Shown here in pieces: positions 25,659-35,227 of a DNA stretch of 64,000 bases; position 1 is the first letter of the stretch; every line of letters begins with the position of its first letter. The notes under the pieces are model-generated. The model was not told the DNA's origin. It saw only the letters and a program-made list of their open reading frames with translations, and did not search any database. The stretch comes from CAXBCP01 sp963974055 (GTDB lineage Bacteria; Pseudomonadota; Alphaproteobacteria; MPNO01; UBA830). Location: positions 107,732 through 171,731 of the forward strand of contig CAXBCP010000007.1 of the NCBI GenBank assembly GCA_963974055.1. The letters are read 5' to 3'. A program made the position numbers and the translations under genes.

Positions 25659-27800
25659 CTATCGCCGCCGCGGCTCGCCGGTCTTTTTCGATTTCCCCGG
25701 CTTGCGGTTGCGGCCGCTGCGCTTGGCGGAATCGATGCGCGCCTGAAGGCGCCGCGGGCCGGTGGGCACGCCGATTTCCATGTTTTCGAGCCTGCGCAAT
25801 TCGTCGCGCAGGCGGGCGGCTTCCTCGAATTCCAGATTGGCGGCGGCATCGCGCATGCGGGTATCCAGATCGGCGAGATAGGCTTTCAGGTTGTGGCCCA
25901 CCAGATGCGGCGTGTCCTCGTCGCCGGTTTCCACCGTGAACGAATCCTGCGAATAGACGCTTTCGAGAATGTCGCCGATATCCTTCTTCACGCTTTCCGG
26001 CGTGATGCCGTTGGCGACGTTGTAGGCCTGCTGTTTTTCGCGCCGCCGGTTGGTTTCGTCGAGCGCGTATTGCAGCGATTCGGTGATTTTGTCGGCATAC
26101 AGGATCACCCGCCCGTCGACGTTGCGCGCGGCGCGCCCGATGGTCTGCACCAGCGACGTCTTCGAGCGCAGGAAGCCCTCCTTGTCGGCGTCGAGAATGG
26201 CGACCAGCGCGCATTCGGGAATGTCGAGCCCCTCGCGCAGCAGGTTGATGCCGATCAGCACGTCGAACGCGCCGAGGCGCAGGTCGCGGATGATTTCGAT
26301 CCGTTCCAGCGTGTCGATATCCGAATGCAGGTAGCGCACGCGGATGCCCGATTCCTGCATGTATTCGGTCAGGTCCTCGGCCATGCGCTTGGTCAGGGTG
26401 GTGACCAGCACGCGCTGGTTCTGCGCCGCGCAATTCCGGCATTCCTCCAGCAGGTCGTCGACCTGGTTGGCGACCGGGCGAATGATGCAGACCGGATCGA
26501 TCAGCCCGGTCGGGCGGATGATCTGTTCGACGAACACGCCGCCGGTGCGTTCCATTTCCCAAGGGCCGGGGGTGGCGGATACATGCACGGTCTGCGGGCG
26601 CATCGCTTCCCATTCCTCGAATTTCAGCGGCCGGTTGTCGATGCAGGACGGCAGACGGAAGCCGAACTCCGCCAGGGTCGATTTGCGGTTGAAGTCGCCT
26701 TTGTACATGCCGCCGATCTGCGGCACGGTGACGTGGCACTCGTCGACGATGAGCAGCGCGTCGTCCGGCAGGTATTCGAACAGCGTCGGCGGCGGCTCGC
26801 CCGGATTGCGCCCGGTCAGGTAGCGGGAATAGTTCTCGATCCCCGAACAATGACCGGTGGTTTCGAGCATTTCGAGGTCGAACATCGCGCGCTGTTCGAG
26901 GCGCTGTGCTTCGAGCAGCTTGTTGTCGGCCTCCAGCTCGGCGAGACGCTGCTTCAGCTCTGCCTTTATCTGGCCGATGGCCTGCTGCACCGTCGGGCGC
27001 GGCGTAACGTAATGGCTGTTGGCGTAAATCTTGATGTCGTCCAGCTTGCCGGTGCGTTCGCCGGTCAGCGGGTCGAATTCGTGGATTTCCTCGATCTCGT
27101 CGCCGAAAAACGACAGCCGCCAGGCGCGATCCTCGTAATGGGCGGGAAAGATTTCGACCGAATCGCCGCGCACCCGGAACGCGCCGCGGGTGAAATTGGC
27201 GTCGTTTCGGCGGTATTGCAGCGCCACGAATTTCTGCAGCAGTTCGGCGATCGCGATTTCCTGGCCGACCTTCAGCGGCACCGTCATCGACTGGTAGGAT
27301 TCGAGGCTGCCGATGCCGTATATGCACGACACGCTGGCGACGATGATCACGTCGCGCCGTTCGATCAGCGCGCGGGTCGCGGCATGGCGCATCCGGTCGA
27401 TCTGTTCGTTGATCGACGCGTCTTTCTCGATGAACGTGTCGGAGCGCGGCACATAGGCTTCGGGCTGGTAGTAATCGTAATAGGATACGAAATATTCGAC
27501 CGCGTTATGCGGAAAGAACGATTTCATCTCGCCGTAAAGCTGGGCCGCCAGGGTCTTGTTCGGCGCCAGCACCAGCGTCGGGCGGCCCTGGTCCTGGATC
27601 ACATGGGCCATCGTGAAGGTCTTGCCCGACCCGGTGACCCCCAGCAGGACCTGATCTTTTTCATGGGCGCGGATGCCTTCGAGCAGCGCGGCGATGGCCT
27701 GTGGCTGGTCGCCCGCGGGCACGTAATCCGACACGATTTTGAACGGCGTGCTGGCATCCGGTTCGGGCAGGGACGGGCGGTCGGTGAGGGTGGTGCTCAT
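25659..27800 (-). CDS. uvrB: UvrABC system protein B
   Basis: 713 aa. Walker A LLGVTGSGKTFTMAHV near 58, the beta-hairpin region YYDYYQPEAYVPRSDTFIEKDASINEQ split across about 107-135, a DECH-type Walker B (LIVDECHVTVP), helicase motifs VSATPGPWE and TIGRAARN, and a C-terminal UVR motif (about 655-690) for UvrC binding. A basic tail (SGRNRKPGKSKKTGEPRRR) ends the protein. It verifies damage and loads UvrC in nucleotide excision repair. Convergent with the K+/H+ antiporter, with GIY-YIG element 1 between them. Confidence 0.97.
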   Translation of the reverse strand: MSTTLTDRPSLPEPDASTPFKIVSDYVPAGDQPQAIAALLEGIRAHEKDQVLLGVTGSGKTFTMAHVIQDQGRPTLVLAPNKTLAAQLYGEMKSFFPHNAVEYFVSYYDYYQPEAYVPRSDTFIEKDASINEQIDRMRHAATRALIERRDVIIVASVSCIYGIGSLESYQSMTVPLKVGQEIAIAELLQKFVALQYRRNDANFTRGAFRVRGDSVEIFPAHYEDRAWRLSFFGDEIEEIHEFDPLTGERTGKLDDIKIYANSHYVTPRPTVQQAIGQIKAELKQRLAELEADNKLLEAQRLEQRAMFDLEMLETTGHCSGIENYSRYLTGRNPGEPPPTLFEYLPDDALLIVDECHVTVPQIGGMYKGDFNRKSTLAEFGFRLPSCIDNRPLKFEEWEAMRPQTVHVSATPGPWEMERTGGVFVEQIIRPTGLIDPVCIIRPVANQVDDLLEECRNCAAQNQRVLVTTLTKRMAEDLTEYMQESGIRVRYLHSDIDTLERIEIIRDLRLGAFDVLIGINLLREGLDIPECALVAILDADKEGFLRSKTSLVQTIGRAARNVDGRVILYADKITESLQYALDETNRRREKQQAYNVANGITPESVKKDIGDILESVYSQDSFTVETGDEDTPHLVGHNLKAYLADLDTRMRDAAANLEFEEAARLRDELRRLENMEIGVPTGPRRLQARIDSAKRSGRNRKPGKSKKTGEPRRR

Positions 27801-27845
27801 GCGCCTAATATGGCGCTGTGCGGCCCGGAATTCCAGTTGGCAGCG

Positions 27846-28436
27846 TTACCCCGGTGTATCCGCCGTATAGAGCGGCGTCGCCTGCACCAGGTAGCGCAGC
27901 GGCCCGCCGGGAATCAGGGCATCGAACGGATAGCAGGTGACCAGCACCAGCCGGTCGGCATCCGCCGGCGCGGCCCAGGGCTCGGTGGCGTCGGCAATCG
28001 TCGTGGCCTCCACCCGGTAAACCCGCGTGGCGCCGTCCGGGCGCTGGATTTCGACCCGGCTGCCGGGTTTCAGCTTCGCCAGCACCTTCAGGTGGGTGTC
28101 CCGGTGGCCGCCGATCATGCTCAGGCCCCGCCGCCCGGGGGGCGCGGTGCCGGCGACATGACCGGGGCCGAAAGCCAGCGCCTGGCCGTGCGCGCCGGCC
28201 AGCACGATCAGGTCGGTGCCGTGGTCTGGCAGGCGGAGCCGGGCGACCGGCCATGTATCCGCCCAGGGCCAGGGTTTCACCCGGTCTCCGCCTGCCAGTG
28301 TCGTGTCCCAGGCGCGGTGCAGCAGGATCTGCGCGACCACCGCCTTGGCGGGAATGAACAGCGCGGCCCCGACCTGCCACGCCCCGGCCGCCGCCAGTAC
28401 AAGCACGGCGGCGCGCAGGGCGGTGCGGCGGCTCAC
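27846..28436 (-). CDS. Class GN sortase (marine proteobacterial sortase)
   Basis: 196 aa with an N-terminal membrane anchor (about 8-28). The sortase triad is visible: His111 in SMIGGHRDTH, Cys168 in LVTCYPF and Arg181 in LRYLV. Its length and its partner (the VIT/VWA protein whose stop overlaps this start by 4 bases) match the class GN sortases of marine Gram-negative bacteria, which act on a single dedicated neighbour. It presumably cleaves and transfers the C-terminus of that partner at the periplasmic face of the membrane. Confidence 0.92.
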   Translation of the reverse strand: MSRRTALRAAVLVLAAAGAWQVGAALFIPAKAVVAQILLHRAWDTTLAGGDRVKPWPWADTWPVARLRLPDHGTDLIVLAGAHGQALAFGPGHVAGTAPPGRRGLSMIGGHRDTHLKVLAKLKPGSRVEIQRPDGATRVYRVEATTIADATEPWAAPADADRLVLVTCYPFDALIPGGPLRYLVQATPLYTADTPG

Positions 28437-30688
28437 GCGGGGCGCCGGCGGCGGGGCGGGGCGACCGCCAGCACCAGGCCGGCCATCGTCAGCATCCCGA
28501 GCCCGAGGGCGAGATGGACGAAGAACGGCGTCGCCCCGGCGGGCAGGGCCACGGGCGTCGTCGCCACGGCAAACCGGGCCTTGTCGGCGGCGGCTGGCGG
28601 CGCGGAGGACCGCTTGAGCAGCGCGCGGCCCGGCCCGGCCCCCATGGCTTCGCCCATGGTGGTGCCGAAGCGCCAGCCATGGGGCAGGTTCACCGGTGCA
28701 TCGCCGGACGCCAGCGGCGCGTCCTGCAGCCGGGACACCGTTTTCTCGGTGGCGAGCAGGCTGGTGTAGCGGGTGACCAGGCTGTGGGAGAGGGCGACCT
28801 TCGTGACCGCGGCCTGTACATCGGCTTCCGTCGCGCCGTCGCGGCGGCTGTCCATGAACGCCGTGATCTTGTCCCGGGCCCAGAGCGTGCCGATCCCTGC
28901 CGCGGGGCGCGCATCGGCGAGGCGCAGATCGGTTTTCCAGCCGCCGGCGCGCAGCGTGAGCACGTCGTTGCGGGCCAGCGATTCCGCGGGCAGGCGGCTG
29001 ACCAGTACCACCGGTTCGCCGACATAAAGATCGGGGATCGCGGCCGGGAAACTTTCGGGACGGGACGCATCCGTACCGGTGCCGCCGCGCCAGCCGTATG
29101 AAATGCCGGTCAGCGCCGGGCGTTCCAGCTTTTCGAACAATGTCGACATGCGGGCCTTCACCTGCGCCACATCTGGAATATAGACGAAGGTCCCGCGCCC
29201 GGCCTCGGCCGCCTTGCGCATGAAATAGCTGTTGGGGGCCGATCCGATGCCGATGGTGAACAGGCGGCTGTTCCCCAGCCTTTGGCGGATATCGCGGAAC
29301 AGCTCGGTTTCGTTCGACACCGCGCCGTCGGTGACGAACACGATCTGCCGCAACCGGCCGTCTTCCGCTGCCGTGTCGCCGGTATTTCCGCGCAGCGCGG
29401 CATGCAGCGCCGGGCGCATCCGGGTGCCGCCCTCTGCCCGGGTATCGCGGAGATACAGCTTGGCGAACAGCCGGTTGGTGTCGGTGGCCTGCATCGCGTC
29501 GTCGAACAGGGTGTCTGTCTGGTCGGAGAACCGGATCAGATTGAACCGGTCGGCGGGGCCGAGCCTGTCGATGGCGGCATCGAGCGCCGAGCGCGCAGCG
29601 CGGATCGATGTTCCGCCCATGGATCCCGAACGGTCGAGGACGAACACGATATCGCGCGGCCGCCGCGGTCCCGCGGTTTCCTTCGCTGCGGGCGGCATGA
29701 CCAGCGCGGTGACAAAGACATCGGCGCCGATGGTTTCGCGGAACGCCGCGACCAGCGGTTCGGCAGCCAGTTTCGGCGACCAGTTCAGGGTGAAATCGCG
29801 GTCGGCGGGCACCGCCTTTTCGGCCAGGGTGATGCGGCGCCTTCCGGTGCCGAGGGTCTTGGTGTCGATACCGTGGCTGGCGCTGCCCAGGGCGCCGAGC
29901 GCCATTCCGGCATCCAGTGTTATGCTCAGCGTTACGGGGTTGAGCGGCGGAGACTGTTCGGTGTTGTGGACGGGCACCACGATGGGCGGCAGGGCGGCAC
30001 GCAGGGGCGCGGGCATGCCGTCGCCGTTCTCCGGCACAGGCTGTTTTACGACATGACGGACCCCGCCCGCCGGGTCGAACCGCGGGGCGACGACCAGCGG
30101 GAAGCGCAGGCTGAACTTCCCGTCGTCGTATCCGAGCCGCTGGACGTAATGCAGCTCTACCGCGATCCGCCCGCCCGGCGGGATATTGGCGACGCTGTTG
30201 GAAAACACGTTGGGCCGGTGCTGTTCGACCAGCGCGGCGCGGCGGCCGCTTTTCTTCGCTGCGTCATAGGCCTTTCGGGCCGCGCCGCGTTCGGCGATTT
30301 TCGCCTCGATCACCCGCGCGCCGATAACCATTTTCATCCGGTCGACCGCGGCGTTCTCCGGCAGCGGAAACACGTAGCGTCCTTCGAGCCAGTCTTTGGT
30401 GGGGTTCACGAAATACTGTTTCACCGAGGCGCTGGCGACGATACCGCCGACGTCGATATCGACCTCGGTCGCGACCAGCGGGGCCGGGGCATAGCGGCCG
30501 GGAACGGTGGTGCGGAACAGCAACTGGCCGCGCCCGACATCGCCCAGCGTCATCAGACCGGGCGCGGTCTCCGGCGCGGTCCCGGCCGGGGCGTTCCGGG
30601 CATACAGGGTGGCAGTGGGGATGGCGAGGAAGAGGACGGAGAGGAGGGAGAGAAGCCGCCGGATGGCGGGGAACGGGCTGGGGGTCAT
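28433..30688 (-). CDS. Marine proteobacterial sortase target protein (VIT + VWA)
   Basis: 751 aa. Signal peptide at about 8-30 (LLSLLSVLFLAIPTATLYA), a VIT domain at about 60-185 (VKQYFVNPTKDWLEGRYVFPLPENAAVDRMKM split), and a von Willebrand A domain from about 345 with the MIDAS motif DRSGS (Asp352). The sorting tail is LPAGATP, a hydrophobic segment and RRRR. These are the hallmarks of the dedicated substrate of the adjacent class GN sortase. Its function is unknown in the family; resemblance to inter-alpha-trypsin inhibitor heavy chains suggests adhesion or binding. GGAAACG lies upstream of the ATG. Confidence 0.92.
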   Translation of the reverse strand: MTPSPFPAIRRLLSLLSVLFLAIPTATLYARNAPAGTAPETAPGLMTLGDVGRGQLLFRTTVPGRYAPAPLVATEVDIDVGGIVASASVKQYFVNPTKDWLEGRYVFPLPENAAVDRMKMVIGARVIEAKIAERGAARKAYDAAKKSGRRAALVEQHRPNVFSNSVANIPPGGRIAVELHYVQRLGYDDGKFSLRFPLVVAPRFDPAGGVRHVVKQPVPENGDGMPAPLRAALPPIVVPVHNTEQSPPLNPVTLSITLDAGMALGALGSASHGIDTKTLGTGRRRITLAEKAVPADRDFTLNWSPKLAAEPLVAAFRETIGADVFVTALVMPPAAKETAGPRRPRDIVFVLDRSGSMGGTSIRAARSALDAAIDRLGPADRFNLIRFSDQTDTLFDDAMQATDTNRLFAKLYLRDTRAEGGTRMRPALHAALRGNTGDTAAEDGRLRQIVFVTDGAVSNETELFRDIRQRLGNSRLFTIGIGSAPNSYFMRKAAEAGRGTFVYIPDVAQVKARMSTLFEKLERPALTGISYGWRGGTGTDASRPESFPAAIPDLYVGEPVVLVSRLPAESLARNDVLTLRAGGWKTDLRLADARPAAGIGTLWARDKITAFMDSRRDGATEADVQAAVTKVALSHSLVTRYTSLLATEKTVSRLQDAPLASGDAPVNLPHGWRFGTTMGEAMGAGPGRALLKRSSAPPAAADKARFAVATTPVALPAGATPFFVHLALGLGMLTMAGLVLAVAPPRRRRPA

Positions 30689-30913
30689 CGGGGCGTTTCC
30701 TTCTCGGAGGGGTGTCGGGTGGGCCCGGGCGGGCGATAGGGTCAGGAAACACCGGCATTGGGGCGCCGGTAGGGCGAATTGCCCTGAATTGCGGCGAAGC
30801 TGTGATCAATCGCGGCGATTTTGTGGCGAAACCGTGCGGACTCCTGTTGCCTGTGATCCGCCACGGGCGTAGTTTGCGCGCGCTCAATACTCTCGAGAAA
30901 AGGTAGTTTCGTC

Positions 30914-32116
30914 ATGGCTCTGGTTGCGCAACGTCTGTCGCGGATCAAACCGTCCCCAACCAACGTGCTGACCGGCAAGGTCGCCGAACTGAAAGCCGCC
31001 GGGCGCGATATTATCGGCCTCGGCGCGGGCGAGCCCGATTTCGACACCCCGGACAACATCAAGGCCGCGGGCAAGAAGGCGATCGACGACGGCCAGACCA
31101 AGTACACGCCGATTCCAGGCACCCTGACGCTGCGCCAGGCGATCTGCGACAAGTTCAGGCGCGAAAACAACCTCGACTACAAGCCCGAGCAGGTGATCGT
31201 CAGCTGCGGCGGCAAGCAGGTGATCTATAACGCCTTCATGGCGACGCTTGATCCCGGCGACGAGGTGATCATCCCGGCGCCGTACTGGGTGTCCTATCCC
31301 GACATGGTGCTGCTGGCCGAAGGCACGCCCGTCTTCGTCGACGGCGTCGAGGCGAACGGCTTCAAGATCACGCCCGACGACCTCGAAGCGGCGATCACGC
31401 CGAAAACCAAGTGGGTGCTGCTGAATTCGCCCAGCAACCCGACCGGCGCCGCCTATAGCCGTGCCGAGCTGAAGGCGCTGTGCGACGTGCTGATGCGCCA
31501 TCCCCATGTCTGGGTGATGACCGACGACATGTACGAACACGTCATCTACGACGATTTCGAATTTTCGACCCCGGCGGAGATCGAACCCGGCCTGTACGAC
31601 CGCACGATCACGCTGAACGGCGTATCGAAGGCCTATTCGATGACCGGCTGGCGGCTCGGCTACGGCGCAGGGCCGGTCGAGCTGATCAAGGCGATGGTCG
31701 TGGTGCAGTCGCAATCGTCGACCCACACGTCGTCGATCAGCCAGGCCGCGGCGGTCGAAGCGCTGAACGGCCCGCAGGACTTTATCGAACCCCATAACGA
31801 GATGTTCCGCGAACGCCGCGACCTTGTGGTGTCGATGCTGAACCAGGCGGCCGGCATTACCTGCCTGAAACCCGAAGGCGCGTTCTACGTCTATCCGTCC
31901 TGCGCCGGCACCCTCGGCAAGACCGCGCCCGACGGCACGAAGATCGCGACCGATTCCGATTTCTGTACCTACCTGCTGGAAAGCGAAGGCGTGGCGGTCG
32001 TTCCCGGCGTCGCGTTCGGGCTTGAGCCGTATTTCCGGATCTCCTACGCCACGTCCACCGAAGCGCTGACCGATGCCTGCGAACGCATCCAGCGGGCCTG
32101 CGCCGCGCTGAGCTAG
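30914..32116 (+). CDS. Aspartate aminotransferase, class I/II
   Basis: 400 aa. PLP fold type I features: DIIGLGAGEPDFDTPDNIK, KYTPIPGTLTLRQAI, the PLP-lysine motif VSKAYSMTGWRLGYG (about Lys239) and the C-terminal FRISYATS arginine. This corresponds to the Ib subgroup aspartate transaminases of alphaproteobacteria (often called aspC/aatA). It interconverts aspartate and glutamate with their oxo acids. AAAGG lies 9 bases before the ATG. Divergent from the sortase operon over 225 bp. Confidence 0.93.
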   Translation: MALVAQRLSRIKPSPTNVLTGKVAELKAAGRDIIGLGAGEPDFDTPDNIKAAGKKAIDDGQTKYTPIPGTLTLRQAICDKFRRENNLDYKPEQVIVSCGGKQVIYNAFMATLDPGDEVIIPAPYWVSYPDMVLLAEGTPVFVDGVEANGFKITPDDLEAAITPKTKWVLLNSPSNPTGAAYSRAELKALCDVLMRHPHVWVMTDDMYEHVIYDDFEFSTPAEIEPGLYDRTITLNGVSKAYSMTGWRLGYGAGPVELIKAMVVVQSQSSTHTSSISQAAAVEALNGPQDFIEPHNEMFRERRDLVVSMLNQAAGITCLKPEGAFYVYPSCAGTLGKTAPDGTKIATDSDFCTYLLESEGVAVVPGVAFGLEPYFRISYATSTEALTDACERIQRACAALS

Positions 32117-32277
32117 GTTGCGCCAGGCTTTATTCTGGGGGGTCCGCCGGCTTTCGCCGGTGTGGAAGATTTCCGGCGTGGCGGATTAATCTCGATCATA
32201 CCGGGCGTATAGCGGGCGGCCTACCCTGACTGCCGAACGGGAGCCTCGTTCCCTTCCCGGCGGAAAAGGATAAGCCC

Positions 32278-33636
32278 GTGCAACTGAAATTTCTCGGCGC
32301 GACCGGCACGGTTACCGGGTCGAAATACCTGATCGAACATGACGGGCATCGGATTCTTATCGATTGCGGCCTGTTTCAGGGACTGAAGGAATTGCGGCTG
32401 CGGAACTGGGCGCCGCTTCCCGTTTCGCCGGCCGCAATCGATGCGGTCGTGCTCACCCATGCCCATATCGATCACAGCGGCTATGTGCCGCTGCTGGTTA
32501 AAAACGGGTTCAAGGGGCAGATCTACTGTTCCGGCGCCACGTTCGACCTGTGCTCCATTCTGCTGCCGGATTCGGGCTACCTGCACGAAGCCGATGCGGA
32601 TCGCGCCAACCGTCACGCCTATTCGAAACACAAACCCGCGCTGCCCCTGTATACCGAGCAGGACGGCCGGGATTGCCTGGACCGGTTCACCGTTGTCGAT
32701 TTCGACACCGCGTGCGACCTGCCCGGCGGGCTGGAATTCACTCTTCAGCGGTCGGGGCACATTCTCGGCTCGGCGTTCGTCACGGTGTCCGGCGGCGGCA
32801 AATCGATCGTTTTTTCCGGCGACCTGGGACGGCCCGACGACCCGGTCATGAAGCCGCCTGTCCCGATCCGCAGCGCCGATTACCTGGTTCTTGAATCGAC
32901 CTATGGGGATCGGCTGCACAAGGAAGACAATCCGTTCGACCAGATCGGCGCAATCGTTCGGAAAACGGCGGCGCGCGGGGGCACGGTTGTCATTCCAGCC
33001 TTTGCGGTCGGGCGTACCCAGACCGTTCTCTACTATCTCCACGAACTGAAAAAGGCAGGCGATATCCCCAATATTCCGGTCTATCTCGACAGCCCGATGG
33101 CAATCAACGTCACCGAGTTGCTGCAGCGCCGCGGCGCGGAGCATCGACTGACCAAAAAACTGTGCGCCGAGGTATGCCATGTCGCCGCCTATTCGCGGAC
33201 CGTCGAGGAGTCAAAGGCGCTGGATCATTCCAACGGCCTGCCCGCGGTCATCATCTCGGCCAGCGGCATGGCGACCGGCGGCCGCGTCCTGCATCATCTG
33301 AAGCACTTTATCGGCAATACGAAAAACACGATCCTTTTTACCGGCTACCAGGCCGCCGGCACCCGGGGCGCCCGGCTCGTTCACGGCGACAGCGAAATAA
33401 AAATCCACGGCAGGATGTGGCCGGTGCGGGCGCAGGTCGACGTGCTGCACAACCTGTCGGCCCATGCGGATTACGGCGAAATTCTGGATTGGCTCGGCAA
33501 TTTCGAGGCGCCGCCGCGGCATACCTTTATCACGCACGGCGAACCCGAAGCGGCTTCGTCCCTCGCCATGAAGATCGACGACCGTCTCGGATGGCGGGCA
33601 TCGGTGCCGGAATACCTGCAAACGGTGACTCTGTAA
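32278..33636 (+). CDS. MBL-fold/beta-CASP RNA-processing nuclease
   Basis: 452 aa from GTG 32278 with AAAGGA upstream. Metallo-beta-lactamase signature THAHIDHSGYVP near residue 60, further metal ligands in GHILGSAFV and FSGDLG, a beta-CASP insertion (about 210-350) and late histidines in NLSAHADYGEIL and FITHGEPEAA. The architecture matches the YSH1/CPSF73-like bacterial exonuclease family (not RNase J, which is longer). Function in RNA turnover is inferred from family. Confidence 0.9.
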   Translation: MQLKFLGATGTVTGSKYLIEHDGHRILIDCGLFQGLKELRLRNWAPLPVSPAAIDAVVLTHAHIDHSGYVPLLVKNGFKGQIYCSGATFDLCSILLPDSGYLHEADADRANRHAYSKHKPALPLYTEQDGRDCLDRFTVVDFDTACDLPGGLEFTLQRSGHILGSAFVTVSGGGKSIVFSGDLGRPDDPVMKPPVPIRSADYLVLESTYGDRLHKEDNPFDQIGAIVRKTAARGGTVVIPAFAVGRTQTVLYYLHELKKAGDIPNIPVYLDSPMAINVTELLQRRGAEHRLTKKLCAEVCHVAAYSRTVEESKALDHSNGLPAVIISASGMATGGRVLHHLKHFIGNTKNTILFTGYQAAGTRGARLVHGDSEIKIHGRMWPVRAQVDVLHNLSAHADYGEILDWLGNFEAPPRHTFITHGEPEAASSLAMKIDDRLGWRASVPEYLQTVTL

Positions 33637-33724
33637 CATGCCCGGATACGGAATTTGGATGTGGAATTTGAACGTCGCCCGCAGCATCGGCCCGGTTTCC
33701 GTCCGCATTCGGTAGTCCCCGCGT

Positions 33725-34645
33725 TCAGTATACCTCCGGCACGTAGAGTTCGTCGGGCAGGGTCTTGCGCTCGTAGTTCGGATTGAATACGCGTTCCGGC
33801 AGGGTGACGTTCTCGTGCGGAATGTCGCAATAGGGGACCTGTTGCAGCAGGTGGTGCATGCAGTTCAGCCGCGCGCGCTTCTTGTTGTCGCCTTCGACGA
33901 TGTACCACGGCGCTTCCGGAATATTCGTGCGTTCGAGCATTTCCTCTTTCACGCGGGTGTAGTCTTCCCAGCGGATGCGGGATTGCAGGTCCATCGGGCT
34001 CAGCTTCCATTGCTTCATCGGATCGAGAATCCGCATCATGAACCGGAGCTGCTGTTCCTGGTCGCTGATCGAGAACCAGTACTTGACGACCTTGATGCCC
34101 GACCGTGTCAGCATGCGTTCGAATTCCGGCACGTCGTGAAAGAAATCCTCGACCTCGCCGGGGGTCGCGAAATCCATCACCCGTTCGACCCCGGCGCGGT
34201 TGTACCAGGACCGGTCGAACAGGACGATTTCGCCGGCGGCCGGCAGATGCGGCACGTAGCGCTGGAAATACCATTGCGATTTTTCCCGCTCGGTCGGCGC
34301 GGGCAGCGCCACCGTCCGGCAGACGCGCGGGTTCAGCCTGTGGGAAATACGCTTGATCACGCCGCCCTTGCCCGCCGCATCGCGTCCTTCGAACAGCACC
34401 ACCATCTTGTATCCCGTGGCCTGGACCCAGTCCTGCATCGCGACCAGTTCGGTCTGGAGGCGGATCAGTTCGTGGAAATAGGTGCGCCGGTCCAGCGCGG
34501 GCACTTCCGCATTGCCTGCCGGGTCCGGAAACCCGTCCGGGAACCGCAGGTCGTCGATTTCCAGCTCGAGTTCCTCGTCCAGGATGTCGTCGAGTTCGGC
34601 ATCGATCCAGGTCGGCGGCGTCGGGGTGTCTTCCATGTCGGTCAT
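33725..34645 (-). CDS. ppk2: Polyphosphate kinase 2
   Basis: 306 aa. Walker A GRDAAGKGG at 87-95, PPK2 segment WYFQRYVPHLPAAGEIVLFDRSWYNRAGVE (with Asp144 and Arg145 of Walker B), and KVVKYWFSISDQEQQLRF. The C-terminal EAPWYIVEGDNKKRARLNCMHHLL is family-typical. PPK2 enzymes phosphorylate nucleoside mono- or diphosphates with polyphosphate; the length and single domain fit class I. The N-terminal 50 residues are acidic. Convergent with the MBL nuclease. Confidence 0.94.
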   Translation of the reverse strand: MTDMEDTPTPPTWIDAELDDILDEELELEIDDLRFPDGFPDPAGNAEVPALDRRTYFHELIRLQTELVAMQDWVQATGYKMVVLFEGRDAAGKGGVIKRISHRLNPRVCRTVALPAPTEREKSQWYFQRYVPHLPAAGEIVLFDRSWYNRAGVERVMDFATPGEVEDFFHDVPEFERMLTRSGIKVVKYWFSISDQEQQLRFMMRILDPMKQWKLSPMDLQSRIRWEDYTRVKEEMLERTNIPEAPWYIVEGDNKKRARLNCMHHLLQQVPYCDIPHENVTLPERVFNPNYERKTLPDELYVPEVY

Positions 34646-34874
34646 GATGTCTTTCCAGAGATAAATCGGACGGCGGGTGGAGCTGCGCGGATCCGTGCGT
34701 TCTATGTGCCCGGCGGGTTCATTATTATATGACGAAATTCTGACATTTTTATGTCCTTCCTGTCCGGCGTCTTGGTTTGTCGGGCCGGGTGCCCCATATT
34801 GGGGGTCGAAACCGAAACGCGTATCGGCGCACGGGCGCAGTACCTCCCCGGCGGCCGCAGACAGGAAAAACCGG

Positions 34875-35036
34875 ATGACCGAAGGCTACAGGCTGATGAC
34901 CGTCTTCAAGGCGATCCTGCAAAAACCGAATGACCGCGTCGGCCGTCCGATGTCGATCAGGACCGTGGTGATCGTGTGGGCCGTGGCGCTGTCGATCAGC
35001 CTGTACGGCGCCTACAGCTATTATTTCGGGGACTGA
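34875..35036 (+). CDS. Small single-pass membrane protein, hypothetical
   Basis: 53 aa with one predicted membrane helix (about 27-47, SIRTVVIVWAVALSISLYGAY) after a basic N-terminal half and before a short YYFGD tail, implying N-in orientation. AGGAAAA lies 8 bases before the ATG, which supports translation. I do not recognise the family. It stands alone between ppk2 (minus) and the EF-G-like gene (plus, 191 bp downstream). Confidence 0.5.
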   Translation: MTEGYRLMTVFKAILQKPNDRVGRPMSIRTVVIVWAVALSISLYGAYSYYFGD

Positions 35037-35227
35037 ACCCCGCCGCCGGGCAGTGCCGCCGGGCCGGGCCACCGGGACTGGGTCCGATTCGAATCTTCTT
35101 GCACGCCGGTCCGGACCCTGCCCACAATAAGCGTCCTTGAAATGCAATCGTTCGACGACCTCCCAAAGGCGTCGCAATCGACGCCACAAGAATAATCAGC
35201 GCGGTCGTCGGCTGAAGGGAGGAAACT

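Noticed and set aside
32117..32160. Possible further degenerate palindromic repeat after the aspartate aminotransferase gene (TTTATTCTGGGGGGTCC)
   Set aside because: Only one half resembles the family and no palindrome is left; the adjacent CCGGC-TTTC-GCCGG hairpin is better seen as a simple terminator.
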